DNA of 64,000 bases, from the NCBI RefSeq assembly GCF_047495875.1, contig NC_092470.1, forward strand, positions 20,014,001 to 20,078,000. The letters are read 5' to 3'. A program made the translations under genes and the position numbers. Shown here in pieces: positions 31,698 to 43,765 of the stretch. Position 1 is the first letter of the stretch. Each line of letters begins with the position of its first letter. Under the pieces are notes generated by a model. That model had not been told where the DNA came from. It saw only the letters and a list, made by a program, of their open reading frames with translations, and ran no database searches. Origin of the DNA: Pithys albifrons albifrons. Taxonomy: Eukaryota; Chordata; Aves; Passeriformes; Thamnophilidae.

Positions 31698-34600
31698 GTT
31701 GGCAGATGTTGCGCCTCCCCACCCGCGTGGGCTGCACTGGGGGCTGGGGCAGGACAGCAGGAGGGGAGGGGGCACTTTGGGGTCTTTGCTGTTGGTTTGT
31801 GTTCTTGGTGTGAAGAGAAGGGAAAAAAGTAGCAGTTACTTGAGTTGGTTGGTCAGAGACACCAGAACATGTTGTGGTAGGTGCTGTTGGTGTGATGAGC
31901 GGGGACGTTTGGGAGGTGGCCACTCGTGTGTCCACTGTGGAAGCCACCTGGACCTCTCCCAAGCTCCAGGGCTATGTGGTGCAGTGGGGTGGGGCTGTGC
32001 ACCCTCCCCACGTCCATGGCAGGAGCAGTGAGGCTGTTCCAGAGGTGCTGCTTTGTGGTGGTTCCTGCTGGGTCCGTCTGGCTTGTGTTACCTGTTGGGC
32101 GCTGGCCCCGTGGTGCTGTCCCTGCTTTCATGGGCAGGCTCCCAGCCACGGTGCCATTGAAGCTCCTGAACAAAGCTTGGCTTAATTAGGTCCTGGTTTT
32201 TGCTCTGCCCCACCCCTGCAACCTTTCATTCATTTAATGGAGCTCTGAAAGGCCTGGAGTGGTTTTACCTGACAGCAGGTGGAGTTGGGGTTTTCCTTGG
32301 CTCGGTGTTGGCTCTGGCTGCAGTGATGGTTCTGCATCTTTCTCCTTGGTGCCTCATCCCAGGCTGGGGGCTGGCCATGCAGTGACAGGACTGGCCTGTC
32401 TGTAGGACCAGGAGTACTTTCTTTGCCTGGTTAATGATCTAAGAACTGAGATGAAGGTGGACAAACCTTGGTCCTGGTGGTTGGGCTGTGGTTGGGCAGG
32501 ACTTGGGCACCTCGTGCCGCGTTGCCCGATTGCTGAGCACACGTGTGTTGAGTTTGCTGCCTTCTCTGAGGGAAGCTGCAAGCTGGTGGTGGTGAAGGGG
32601 CACCACTGAGGAGCTGGTCCCTTAGTCCTGGCTTTCCCTTGGTGTTCTCCTGAAAGAATTCACGGATGGTTTGTGAACACCTGCGCCTTCCTTGGGATGT
32701 TTAAGCCCATCCCGGCTCCATAAAGAGCATTCCAGGAGCAGTGCCAGGGTGTGGTGGCACATTTGCCTCTGGTGGGGATGTTCCCTGCCCCTCTCAGGTG
32801 CCCCTGGCGCGGGGGCCAGCCGTGGTGCTGCCGCGTGCCGGATCGGGCCGTGCCAGCCGTGCCAGCCGCCGGCGTTTGTTGCGCTGCCAAGTGGCCGTGG
32901 CAGGGGAACAATTGATAGCCAGGAGTTGGAGTGTTCCTGGCCTGTGCTATAACAAATAATGTGTTTGCAATTCCCAACAAACATTCCTGGGGCTGGATGT
33001 GTGTCCACAGAGCTCCCCGTGCCCATGGCTTTTATCTGAACGTGCTAATTGGCGTTAATTAGAGCAGCCGAGGTGGGAGCTGAGGCTCCGGAGGGGGCCA
33101 AGGCTTTGCTTCCCTCCCCACCGAGGCTTTATGGGACATCTGGTGGGTTGTGTGGAGTTAGAAGAGAGACTTTAACTTTTCCTTGAACAATATAACGACG
33201 ACACGTGACTGAGATCGGACTGAAATCGGATCCCTGCTCTCCCCCCGTGTTTCCAGTGGTGTAACTTTTAATAAGAGTCTGGGGCTGGCTGATTTATTTG
33301 TCCCCAGTGCTCACCATTGCTGAAAGGGGAGAGGAGCTCTGCTGGAGTTAACCCATACATGTCATCACAGGCCAGGAAAAGGGAAAAACCCACTTAGGCT
33401 CCAGTCTACCTGCCACCTTTCAGTTTGTTTATTCTCCATTTCAGCTTCTTTAATAGCTCTGCTTCAAGTGTAGGGCTGTGGAAAGGGTACACAAAGCACA
33501 TGGTCTTCCCTGCCTCCTCTTGTGTACCAAAGGAGCTCAGTGTGCATTGAACTCCTCTTCCAAAAATAAGTCCATTTTGGATCTAGCATCAAGCCACGAC
33601 TATTTATTGCTGCAGCTTTGATCATCAAAAAGGCTTTTCCTACTAAAACCACAAAATTCAATTTTGGATAACAAAGAGAACCATTCTTCTTCTTCTTCTG
33701 TTGGTCCTTTACTTGATGAACTTCTAAACAGGAAGTTTTAGCATGAAGGGAAAAGATGATCTCTGTCATATGTATAAATTTTTTAAAAAACCACACTCTT
33801 TTTGAAGTAGAACCTTTCATGGCTATAATGTCACTTTTAAGAGTAAAAGTCTTCAGTGAACTGGCAGGCTCCCTATAAAATGGAAGTGTTTCCATTTCCA
33901 GTGCTAACTGGAAACACAAATTGTGTGTAGTTGGGTGGCTGTGACCCTTCTGTGTGATGACCTGGATCCAAGGATGGCACCCCAGAGCCCTCTCCTCTGA
34001 GCTCCACAGTGTTTGGGTCATGAAACAGAGTTGTCTGTGCAAGGACCAGCATCCAGCCACAGCATTTCCCTTGGATTAGGGATGTCCCTGTTTCCCTGAG
34101 TGAGGTGTGATGGCTTGGAATGATCTGAGTTTCTGGGAAAAGGCACTTGGAGGTGTTTGGCCCTGAACTTTCTGTCTCCTGAGCTCAAGCAGCGTCACAT
34201 TCAGGCTGGTGAGAGCACCAAGAGGGGCTCCAGCTTTCCCTCATTAGATTGATTTCTTCCTGGGAATAAAGCTGAAGGAAACCTGCTGGTTTGGGAGTTG
34301 TGCTGCAGCCCCAGGTGGCTGCCCTGGCACAGGGGCCGTGCCTGTCCCCTGGGATGTGGCACAGCCTCGGCGTCCCCACGGCTCCCAACCGGAGCTGGGG
34401 AAATACCAGGGAAAGGGCAGACTCCAGCAGGGCAGGAACAAAAGCTCAGCCTCGTGACTCATAATTGGTGGAACATTTGTAGTAATTTTTTTTTCCCTTC
34501 CCCTCAGACTTGGCTCCTGCAGCACATGCCAAGAAGCTGCTGTACCCGTTAGACTTGCCAGGCTTGTAGAGGGATGTGCTGCTGCTGCTGCAGGAACTGG

Positions 34601-35069
34601 TTGGGGGTGGTGGGGACGTGCTGGAGCAGATGTTGTGGGCCCTTTGGGGTTGCCTCCTCCTCCTCCAGCCCCACAGGGCTGTCCATCCCTCCCCATCCCT
34701 CTCCCAAAGACCATGAAACAGCCCAGCTCCTCAGCCCTCCCCTTGCACAATGTGGTGTCTGCCTGAAAAAGCCCCAGGAATTCCTACAGGCACCAACCAG
34801 AATTCTGGGCAGTGGTGGCATTAAATCCCGGAGGTCCCAAGGACTCTGCAGGAGGGGAAGGGTGGAGCAAAAGGTGGTTTTGCAGCTCAGGATCCTCCTG
34901 CAGGTCTCTGTGCTGCCTTGGCCATAGCCAGGGAAGGTGCTGGTTTATTTTTCCCAAAAATACTTTTCTTCTGAACTAAATCAATTCACTTCCCACGTGC
35001 TAAAACTCTGCTGGTGAACCCATTTATGGCTGAAAATTTCCATGATTTTTTTATAATATTCCTGACTTT
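31698..35069. other. Intron 3, unique part
   Basis: No repeat of note apart from short CTT runs near 33,685. The block at 33,030-33,290 (GCTAATTGGCGTTAATTAG and CACGTGAC motifs) is repeat-free and could be regulatory. No gene is recognised. Confidence 0.4.
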
Positions 35070-35214
35070 CACAGAACCCCAGGCTATTCTGAGTTGGAAG
35101 GGACCCCCAAGGATCATCGAGTCCAACTCTTCAGTCAGTGGCCCACACAGGGGATTGAACCCATGACCTTGGCATTGTTATTGCAACCAAGTTTTACCCA
35201 ACTGAGCTAATCCA
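35070..35214 (-). mobile_element. tRNA-Ile-derived SINE (TguSINE1-like), near full length
   Basis: Read on the minus strand, GATTAGCTCAGTTGGGTAAAA gives the A box, followed by CCAAGGTCATGGGTTCAATC (B box) and CCCTGTGTGGGCCACTGACT. The CR1-type tail GATGATCCTTGGGGGTCCC then runs to the end. The head matches tRNA-Ile. It is the best preserved SINE in the window. Confidence 0.88.
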
Positions 35215-35450
35215 GAAGAAGAAGAAATGGTGGGTTGGTTTGTTGGAGGAAGGATGAATTCTCTCTGCTCTCCAAAGTGGAGGGAAGTTGTTTCCCCCCT
35301 GAAAGTGGGAGCACAGGTTGAGTCTGTTCCCAGCAGCTCTGCTGAGGTCCAGAAGATGGAAGAGCTCTGTGAGGGGATGAGCTCTGCTTGGTGACTTACT
35401 CTGATGCTGGTGGAGTATGATTGGGAATTAACAGAGAGAAGAAATGGAGT

Positions 35451-35512
35451 TACAGAATATTCTGAGTTGGAAGAGACCCACAAGGATCATCGAGTCCAAC
35501 TCTTAAGTGAAT
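35451..35512 (-). mobile_element. SINE/CR1 tail fragment
   Basis: Only the tail of the same SINE is present (TATTCTGAGTTGGAAGAGACC, CACAAGGATCATCGAGTCC). It could equally be a fragment of the CR1 subfamily that supplied the tail. Confidence 0.7.
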
Positions 35513-36570
35513 TGTAAACAGAGAGACTGAATAGGCTGGAACTTAATTAAATTATTTCTGATTTTTATTTTTTCCAAGCCTTGGGAAGATGGAGGAGTTT
35601 TTCCAGGGCAGTGGTGGGGCTGGGGGTGTTGGATTTGGGGAGCAGAGTCCCTCCAAGGGGAGGCAGAAGGCAGGAACATCCCAGCTAGTGACTCAGCCCT
35701 GCTGAAGTGATGCCACAGCTCCAGGCAGAGCCAGAGGGGGTTTTTCTGCTTCCAGCAGTATTTAGGATGATCTTAAGGAAGCATATTTGAAAACCCACTG
35801 AATGGAGAAAGTGAACATCTCTCTTCCTCTCCCCCCAGCAATAACAGGCTGCAGGATTTATGCTCCCAAGGAAATTTATGAAGATCCTGTGTGTGTTAGG
35901 AGTAGGAAAAAAAAAAAAGCCTGTTAAATATGTCAGGATATGTGTGGCAACTGGGCAAACATTGCCCTTTCCAGCCTGGGGAGAGTTTGTGGAATTACCT
36001 GGGAAGAAAGAGAAAAAAAAAGATATTTCTCTCACTAATAGGGCAGCAGTTTCTTCTGGGGGGGAAATGTTGGTTTGGTTTCTTTTTGAGGCTTGACTCT
36101 GTGTGTCCCACCATGGGCTGGGAGCTGCAGGCTGGGTCTGACCCAGCAGCACCCTGAAGCCTTTTCATCCTTTCTTCCTCCAGTCCTGCAGAAACAAATC
36201 CATTAAAAACCAGGCAGAGAACATCTCTATGCATCCAGTTAAATCACAGACAGATGTTTATTTGGGCCAGTAATGGTTTTGGTTTCTTTTTTTTATTCCA
36301 TATTTAACTGTTATTTTGCTGGCTTGTCTAACCCTGTACAGTCTACAACAATCAGGGCTTGGCTAAAACTTCTCCTGGTTGGAGGAACGAGCCCGTTGCC
36401 AAGAGCTACTCCTTTGATGCAAAAAAGCACATCCTGGAGGTGCTTTGTCAGATGTTTTTATATTAAACAGCTTTCCTCCATAATTTCAGTTTGCCAACAG
36501 GAAATGAAGGGCATCTATTTTCCAGTTGCTCCAGAGAGGAGCTCTTTGCTCGGTGTCTCTCCCAGGTGGC
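35513..36570. other. Intron 3, unique part
   Basis: Short A-rich runs occur near 35,908 and 36,013; no gene or repeat family is recognised. Confidence 0.4.
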
Positions 36571-36925
36571 CATGGGTGGCCTTGGGTGTTGGAATCCCCT
36601 TGGGAGAACATCCCTCTGGATGGCTGGGATTGCTCCACAAGAATAACCTGCCCTTGGCCATGGGTGGCCTTGGGTGTTGGAATCTCCTTGGGAGAACATC
36701 CCTCTGGATGGCTGGGATTGCTCCACAGGAATAACCTGCCCTTGGTCATGGGTGGCCTTGGGTGTTGGAATCCCCTTGGGAGAACATCCCTCTGGATGGC
36801 TGGGATTGCTCCACAGGAATAACCTGCCCTTGGCCATGGGTGGCCTTGCGTGTTGGAATCCCCTTGGGAGAACATCCCTCTGGATGGCTGGGATTGCTCC
36901 ACAGGAATAACCTGCCCTTGGTCAT
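36571..36925. repeat. 88-bp tandem repeat, 4 copies
   Basis: CATGGGTGGCCTTGGGTGTT starts units at 36571, 36659, 36747 and 36835, and a decayed fifth start is at 36923. Spacing is exactly 88 bp and the copies are nearly identical, so the expansion is recent. Confidence 0.97.
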
Positions 36926-39728
36926 GTGTAGCTTCTGGCCCTGCCTGGGGCTGCCAGCAAAGGCAACTTCTCAAAGCATGGGGTGACTCCTGGATTAATC
37001 CCTGGAAGGGAAGGTGGGGAAGCTCTGGGAGATCCATCCCTGGCCTTTCAGTGCTGTCCCTGTCACAGGTGCAGGTGTGCTCTACTCCATGGCAGGTGTC
37101 TTTCTGGGTTGGTGATACATCCACAGGAACCAGTGACTTTACAGGAGGGTGGTGGGGTTTGTGCTCACCACACTGAGCTCCGTTGGCACCTCCTGGAGTT
37201 CAGACATTGTTTTTTTTTATTGGAGCAGAAGGGAGAGGGATCAGTGATTCTGTAGCCAGGTGGGCTCCTCACTGTGTCCAAAGCCTGTTGGTGGCAGTGC
37301 CTCATCCATAAGCAACATAACCCAGCAGGGAATGTCCCACCTGGGTTCATGATGAGCATCTGAAGGTGTTGTCCAGATCATTGAGGCTGAGCAAGCACCA
37401 ATTTAAGAAAGACTTTTCAAGAAGTGCCACCTGTTAGTAAAAAACCTCCTGTGGTTTATGGGCTCCCAGGGCAAGGCTTTTGGTCTGGAGATTAAGGATT
37501 AAGGCAGAGCTGAGTGTGGGGAGGGCAAATTAGTTTTGTGAAGGGTGAGGGACCACTGGGGAATTTGCTGGAGATGGGAAGGGATGGTTTGTACTGAAGG
37601 TCTCCCAAGGAGGGAAAAAAGGTTGTGCTGAGGCAAGAAAGAGCATCCAAAAAGAGCCTCCAAAAAGACTGTTTTCCAGGAGGGAAAGTGTCTTCTGGAC
37701 TGGGAGGTGGAGAAATGTCCCTTGGTCTTTGGTCACATGAAGGCATTGCAAGAGAAGTGCCTTCTCCAGCACCTTTGGTGTCGAGAGGGGAGGGTGGGAA
37801 GGAGCTCCCCCAGCATCCTGTGCTGCTGCATCCCCAGGAGCTGCTGCCCCAGGGAGCATCTTCAGGTGATGTTCTTCACCTGAAGCAGTGGGGGAGGCCC
37901 TCCTTCCCATGTGGTTTTCCCTGTGAGTGAGTGGCATTCCCAGGATAGAAAGGGCAGGTGTTGCATGGCTGGGAATGGAGCTGAAATCTCCCCTTCCCCG
38001 TGGCCATCCATTGCTTGATGTGCCAGAAGATCTTTCCCTTTGGGTTGTTCATGATGGCTGATAATTCTGCTATAACCATCCAACAGACAACACTTGCAAA
38101 ATGTGGGTAAATCAGAGCTGTCCTAAAAAATGTGGACAGTTGGAGCTGTTCCTAGTCCAGAAAAAGGAGAGGAATAAAATCAAATCCAGCTGCCAGAGCC
38201 TTGGGCTCATCCCTCTGGAGCAGCACAGCCTGCCTGGTGGCCAAGGTGGTGGGAGAAGGTTGTTCTTACCAATATTTGGCCCTGTGCAGGGATTAAAGCT
38301 GCTTTGCAGATGATGCCTCTGTGTTCAGGAGTGTCCACAGAGCTCCCTGTGAAGGGGAACTTGCCAGGGTGGTGCCAGGCATGGTGATGCCCTGAAGTGA
38401 CAGTTCCATGGGCAGTATTTGGGCACCACTGTAGGCAACACACTGAATTTCTCAGTGTATTTCTACAGGGAAGGAGAGAGAGTTGCTTTCCCCCCCTCTC
38501 TCACCTGGAGCTGGGATGGATTTTCACAGCTAGCCTGGATATTTTCAACCTCCAAGTTCTTGGAGTAGGTACAACACCCAGAGAAAATATGTTTTTGTCT
38601 GTGGTTCATTGAGTACTTATGATGTTTGGCCTTGAATCACAGAATAATCACACCCCTCACTTCTCCAAGCACCTCGGCATCACTCTTCAAAAAAGAAACA
38701 TCAGGAAGTAAGCAAGTTACTTAAAAGTGAATTAGTTTAATCTTTGTAGCCAAAACATTACATTCTTGCACCCTATTAGGGGTTGGATGGGGCTTTCTAG
38801 GTAGTAAAAAGTTCTTTTGATGTAGCTGGTTGTGTCCCTTCCCCAGCACAGATCCGAGGGAAGGTCTTTGTTTGAACTTTCCTTTTTCTGTTGGGCTTCT
38901 GGAAGGGATTTGCTGAATACTGGACACTGTGTATTCCTGACCTTTGAAAACTGCAAATGTTTGCAAGGAGGAATTTTGGCTTCTTCCAGTGGACCTGTAG
39001 AGAGAGTCTTGTGTTCACAGTCACAGCAATAGATTTTTTTTTTTTTTGTGGCACTTTGATGAGTGAGAGGTGTTTATAGGCTTGATTCATAACTCAGTTA
39101 CTCAGGTTTTCCACGGAAATAACTTATTAAATGTGTGGCACTCCCCAAAACGATTGAAGTCTGGAGATTTGCTCTTCATCAAAGGCACCTCCTTTCCTGG
39201 GCTCCAATACCTAACTCAGCATTTTACCTCTGGAGGATGCTCAGACCCAAAAGGGGGGTGTGATGTGGGAGATTGAGCCTGGTTTTAGCAGAAAAAAAAT
39301 GAAAAAAAAAAGGGGGGGGGGCAAACTGGAAAGGAGGAGTTAAATTAAAAAAAAAAACGCTCAGGAAAAACATCCCCTGTCGTTGGGAGCTGCTGATGGT
39401 TAAACCTGGTTTTCTGGAACACTGCTTGTTTGTGTGGATTTCACTCTGCTGCTCCCACAGCCCTGAAGTCCAGCCCTTTGCTGCTGCTGGCCAGGCTGCT
39501 GAGGGCTTTGAAGTGTCCCCCAGCCCCTGGAGCCACAGGTTGGATTTCCTGGCGGAGCAGACTCGGCTCTTTGTCGCTGCCAGGGGATGGGCAGGGAGCA
39601 GGCACGTGACTGTGCCATTCCCAGCACTGCTGGTGCCCTGCAGAGAGAGCCACGGGCTCTGGGAGGGAGGAGAGGACTGAGCTGCCTCCCTGGGCTCTGG
39701 GGGCATTGGGGAGGAGGAGGAGGAGGGA
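36926..39728. other. Intron 3, unique part
   Basis: No gene is recognised. Homopolymer runs of A, G and A lie near 39,290-39,357 and a poly-T near 39,033. Confidence 0.4.
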
Positions 39729-40345
39729 TGTCTGTCTGCTCCATGGGGTCCTACTTCACTTGTGGGGTGTGTCTGTCTGCTCCTTGAGGTCCTGCTTCAC
39801 TTGTGGGGTGTGTCTGTCTGCTCCCTGGGGTCGTACTTCACTTGTGGGGTGTGCCTGTCTGCTCCTTGGGGTCCCACCTTGCTCATGGGGTGTGTCTGTC
39901 TGCTCCTTGGGGTCCCACCTCACTTGTGGGGTGTGTCTGTCTGCTCCTTGGGGTCCCACCTCACTTGTGGGGTGTGTCTGTCTGCTCCTTGGGGTCCCAC
40001 CTCACTTGTGGGGTGTGTCTGTCTGCTCCTTGGGGTCCCACCTCACTTGTGGGGTGTGTCTGTCTGCTCCTTGGGGTCCCACCTCACTTGTGGGGTGTGT
40101 CTGTCTGCTCCTTGGGGTCGTACTTCACTTGTGGGGTGTGTCTGTCTGCTCCTTGGGGTCCCACCTTGTTTGTGAGGTGTGTCTGTCTGCTCCTTGGGGT
40201 CCCACCTCACTTGTGGGGTGTGCCTGTCTGCTCCTTGGGGTCCCACCTTGCTCATGGGGTGTGCCTGTCTGCTCCTTGGGGTCCTACTTCACTTGTGGGG
40301 TGTGCCTGTCTGCTCCTTGGGGTCCCACCTCGCTCGTGGGGCGTC
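39729..40345. repeat. 41-bp minisatellite, 15 copies
   Basis: TCTGTCTGCTCCTTGGGGTC plus CCACCTCACTTGTGGGGTGTG repeats every 41 bp. A CR1 copy follows about 60 bp after its end. Cysteine-rich frames across it (GCVCLLLGVPPHLWG type) are artefacts of the frame-rotating period. Confidence 0.97.
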
Positions 40346-40403
40346 AGGTTTGGATGGTGCCCGTCCTGGCAGCTCCTGTTCTGTGCCCCACACTTGGGTG
40401 GGT

Positions 40404-40765
40404 CATGGAAACCGAAATGGTTTGGGTTGGAAGGGTCCTTAAATCTTGTCCCATTCCACCCCCTGCCATGGGCAGGGACACCTCTCACTGTCCCAGGTTG
40501 CTCCAAGCCCTGTCCAACCTGGCCTTGGACACTCCCAGGGATGGGGCAGCCCCAGCTTCTAACCCTGAGATCAGCTCAGTTGGTTCAAACTTGGCTGTAA
40601 CAATGCCAAGGTTGTGGGTTCAATCCCCTGGGTGTGTCACTGACTTGAGTTGGACTCAATGGTCCTTGTGGGTCCCTTCCAACTCAGAATGGTCTGGGAT
40701 TCTGATTCTCTGGGCACCTGTGCCAGGGCCTGCCCACCACCCTGTCCTGTGTCCTTCTCCAGCTT
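40404..40765 (-). mobile_element. CR1 LINE 3' end, minus strand, interrupted by a SINE
   Basis: Antisense CR1 of the 8404 subfamily runs to GGGATGGGGCAGCCCCAGCTTCT (40560), is interrupted, and resumes at CTGGGCACCTGTGCCAGGGC. The gap is filled by the SINE listed next. Confidence 0.88.
40561..40707 (+). mobile_element. tRNA-Ile-derived SINE (TguSINE1-like), nested in CR1
   Basis: The A box TCAGCTCAGTTGGT is at 40571-40584 and the B box GGTTCAATCCC at 40617-40627. The CR1-type tail TTGGACTCAATGGTCC and CCCTTCCAACTCAGAAT ends in ATTCTGATTCT. The insertion point in the host CR1 is the same as, or within a few bases of, the one at 17511. Confidence 0.88.
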
Positions 40766-42149
40766 TCTCACAGCCCCAGAAAACGGGTGTTGAGCTGGGA
40801 AAAAGCAGCACTGCAGGGTCAGAGAGGGAAGGCTGATGTGAAGATGTGCAGCCCATCACCAGCACTGCAACTGTTGAGTTCCTGTTTGGGCTTTTTTTTT
40901 TTCTGTAAGAACAAAACCATTTCACATGGAAATGCCTGTCTTGGCTGACCTCTTGCAGAGCTGCTGATGCTGCCTGGTAATGGCCTTTGCAGCTCCTGGG
41001 CTGGAGCAGGGATTAAAGAGGCTCCAGCACTGAAGTGTTGCTGCCCCACCACCCTCTTCCCAGAGGTGCTTCTCCTTCAGGGAGCTGAGCATCCCTCTGC
41101 TTCCTCATCCTGGGCCTTGGCTGTGGGAACAGAGGATATAAATACAATTAAAACCAAAGGTCTGTTCTTGCCCCAGCATCTCCTCAATCAGCCCTGCACC
41201 CCATTTCCCCCCCTTTTTATTTTAAATATATAAGCATTTCCTCTGATACCCAGACCTGAATTCCCTCACACATCACAGCCTGATCCTTCCTCTCCACAGG
41301 GATGGAGTTTTTGTCTGGGAACAGACAGGCTGTGATGCTTCTCTGGGCACTTAACACTTTGCTTTTGAGGTTATAAAAGGCAAGGTTTGAAACCTGCCAA
41401 AAAGTCCAATCCCAACAGTGCAAGGGAGAGGGATCTGTAGAGAGTTTGTTTTCCCCTTCACAGCAGTTTGTTGTTCCTGGGGGATTCAGGAGGTGTTTCC
41501 TGATGGGACAAGGACCCCTTGCAGTGGTGCCTTTGTGCTCCTGCCCAGCAGCATCCCTTGTCCCATTCCAGGTGTGCTCCCCAGAGCAAATGCTGGACCA
41601 AAGCCCTCCCTCCCTCCCTGAGTGGCAGTTCCTGGGTGTGCCCTTGTGCCACCTTTGCTGTCCCAGCTGGGCACTGATGCTCAGCTGCAGCCACAGCAGC
41701 TTGGCCATCTCTCCCCTCCTTGCCTTCTTCCACCTGTGTGGGTTGGAGATGTGTCTCCTCATAAGTGCTTGTAGCTCTGAGGAGGGTCGGGCTGCCTCTT
41801 CCTCCAGGCTGGAGAAGCTGGAGAAGCCTCATCCTGCTGCAGGGGCATCTCCTGGTGCCAGGATTGCCCGGGCAGGAAGGGTGGGAGACACAACCCTGGT
41901 GGTTTTATCTCCGTGTTCCATTAGCAGGAGCAAAGCACACCAGCAGAAAGGCTGTTTTTCAGCTCTTTCCATTTATTAAGATCTCATTTGCTGAGATTTT
42001 TCCATTTCAGGAGCCAAAGAATGTTAAAGGCTTTAGGCAGAAGAATGCCAGCTGCTTTGTGCCTCCACATAGAGTGATGCAAACCACTGGGTTGTGGTGA
42101 ATGAGGGAGAAAAGCCCCAGAAATACCTGCAGGGAGGTTTGGCACTTGG
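40766..42149. other. Intron 3, unique part
   Basis: No gene, RNA or repeat family is recognised. Confidence 0.4.
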
Positions 42150-42298
42150 GGGGCTGAGTGGTGGGTGGGCAGGCCCTGGCATAGGTGCCCAGAGAAGCTG
42201 TGGCTGCCCCAGCCCTGGGAGTGCCCAAGTACCCTGGGCTGGTGGAAGGTGCCCCTGCCCCTGGAACTGGCTGAGCTTTTAGAGATGAACTTTGAGGG
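42150..42298 (+). mobile_element. CR1 LINE 3' end running into a minisatellite
   Basis: GTGGGTGGGCAGGCCCTGGC, GTGCCCAGAGAAGCTGTGGC and CCTGGGCTGGTGGAAGGTGC identify the second CR1 subfamily. Near the expected tail (AACTTTGAGGG) the sequence turns into the 15-bp array. Confidence 0.8.
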
Positions 42299-42542
42299 CC
42301 CAGCTTTGAGGGCCCACCTTGAAGTCGTCCCCCACCTTGAAGTAAGTCAGTCCAGTCCCCCACCTTGAAGTAAGTCAGTCAAGTCCCCCACCTTGACGGC
42401 CCCCACCTTGACGGCCCCCACCTTGACGGCCCCCACCTTGACGGCCCCCACCTTGACGGCCCCCACGTTGACGTGCCCCACCTTGACGTGCCCCACCTTG
42501 ACGGCCCCCACCTTGACGTCCCCCACCTTGACGGCCCCTTCA
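42292..42542. repeat. 15-bp minisatellite, about 15 copies
   Basis: CCCCCACCTTGACGG and variants (GACGTG, GACGTC, GAAGTAAGTCAGT) repeat. The first units (TTTGAGGGCCCA, CCACCTTGAAG) resemble the end of the preceding CR1, which may have seeded the array. Confidence 0.93.
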
Positions 42543-43060
42543 GCTCCACCTGCTGTGGTTCTGTGATAAGGCTGAGTTGTCTGTGATTCATTCCCTGTGT
42601 CTCCGGAGGTTCCAGACGTGCTGCTCAGAGCACATCCCTGGCCTTGCCTTCGCTTCCCCTCCTTTCTTTCCCCTCTGGCACTGCCCAACCCTGGGCTCAC
42701 ACAAGGGCCTGTCTGTGAGTCCCTGTGCCAGGAAAAGGCCAGTTTGTCCACTGGGAACAATGAGCCAGTTGATTCCTCTCCCCCTGCTGTGCCTGGGGGG
42801 TCTGGAGCATCCCTGCCCTGCCCAGGAAAGGCAAACATGGGCAGTGGTGGCTGGGAACTCCCAGGGCTTTGCTTTCCTTCATTCCTTGCTGTTGGCATCA
42901 CATTCCCAGTGATCATTTTGCATCTTTTCCCAAGCTCTGTGGCAAACAGATGTTTTTTCCTGTTGTTTTTATATTTGTTGCTCTTTGAACCTTACAGGGA
43001 AAATGAACTGTATGTATTTTTTTCCCCATTCTTTTTCAAAGCCGTGGGATAACCCAACAC
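42543..43060. other. Intron 3, unique part
   Basis: Nothing is recognised in this stretch. Confidence 0.4.
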
Positions 43061-43607
43061 AAGTTGGAGATCAGAAAGAAATTCTTTGCAGAGAGAGTGC
43101 TCAGGGATTGGAATGGGCTGCCCAGAGAGGGGGTGGATTCCCCATCCCTGGAGGTTTTTCAGGTGAGCTTGGCCGTGGCACTGAGTGCCATGATCTGGTA
43201 AAGGGACTGGAGTTGGCCCAAGGGTTGGACTTGCTGATCTCTGAGGTCTTTTCCAACCCAATCCATTCCATGATTCTATGGATGTGGCACTGAGTGAGAA
43301 TCCACCATGTCTTGATCCAACCCTACTGTGATCACCAGCACGGAGTGCCCTGGGCTGGTGATCACAGTGGGGTTGGATCAAGGGTTGGACTTGATGATCT
43401 CGGAAGTCTTTTCCAACTCAATCCATTCCATGATTCTATGGATGTGGCACTGAGGGAGAATCCACATCTTGATCCAACCCCACTGTCATCACCAGCCCAG
43501 GGCACAGAGTGCCCTGGGCTGGTGATGACAGTGGAGTTGGATCAGGGGTTGGACTTGCTGATCTCGAAGGTCTTTTCCAACCCAATCCATTCTATGATTC
43601 TGTGATT
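43061..43607 (+). mobile_element. CR1 compound element with two palindromic units in tandem
   Basis: A CR1 3' end (43061-43280) is followed by two further CR1 tails. Each is joined to the previous one by an inverted repeat: 43311-43382 (left arm with an internal deletion) and 43468-43546 (36 of 38 arm positions pair). Each tail ends with ATGATTCTATG or ATGATTCTGTG. This is the longest chain of the palindromic unit in the window. Confidence 0.88.
43468..43546. repeat. Inverted repeat with paired substitution
   Basis: Left arm 43468-43505, loop AGA 43506-43508, right arm 43509-43546. Relative to the copies at 3393 and 44222, C at 43487 replaces G on the left arm and G at 43527 replaces C at the exactly pairing position on the right arm. 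Two unpaired differences lie farther out on the right arm. Confidence 0.93.
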
Positions 43608-43765
43608 TTGCCAAAACTATGGAATTACACTGAGGAGCCCCTTGCCTTGTGCTGTGGATTTCTTTAGGGTCCAAACAACACTTGGAAAAGGGAAATAAAT
43701 ATGTAGAAAAAGGTCTTTGCACTGATTAAGTCTAAACAATAAGCAAGACACAGGGGAATGGTTGG

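Noticed and set aside
40561..40707. Functional tRNA gene
   Set aside because: A and B boxes are present but the anticodon arm is degraded and a CR1 tail follows, so it is a SINE.
39706..40836. 376-codon cysteine-rich + strand frame
   Set aside because: It consists of the 41-bp array followed by antisense CR1 and SINE sequence.
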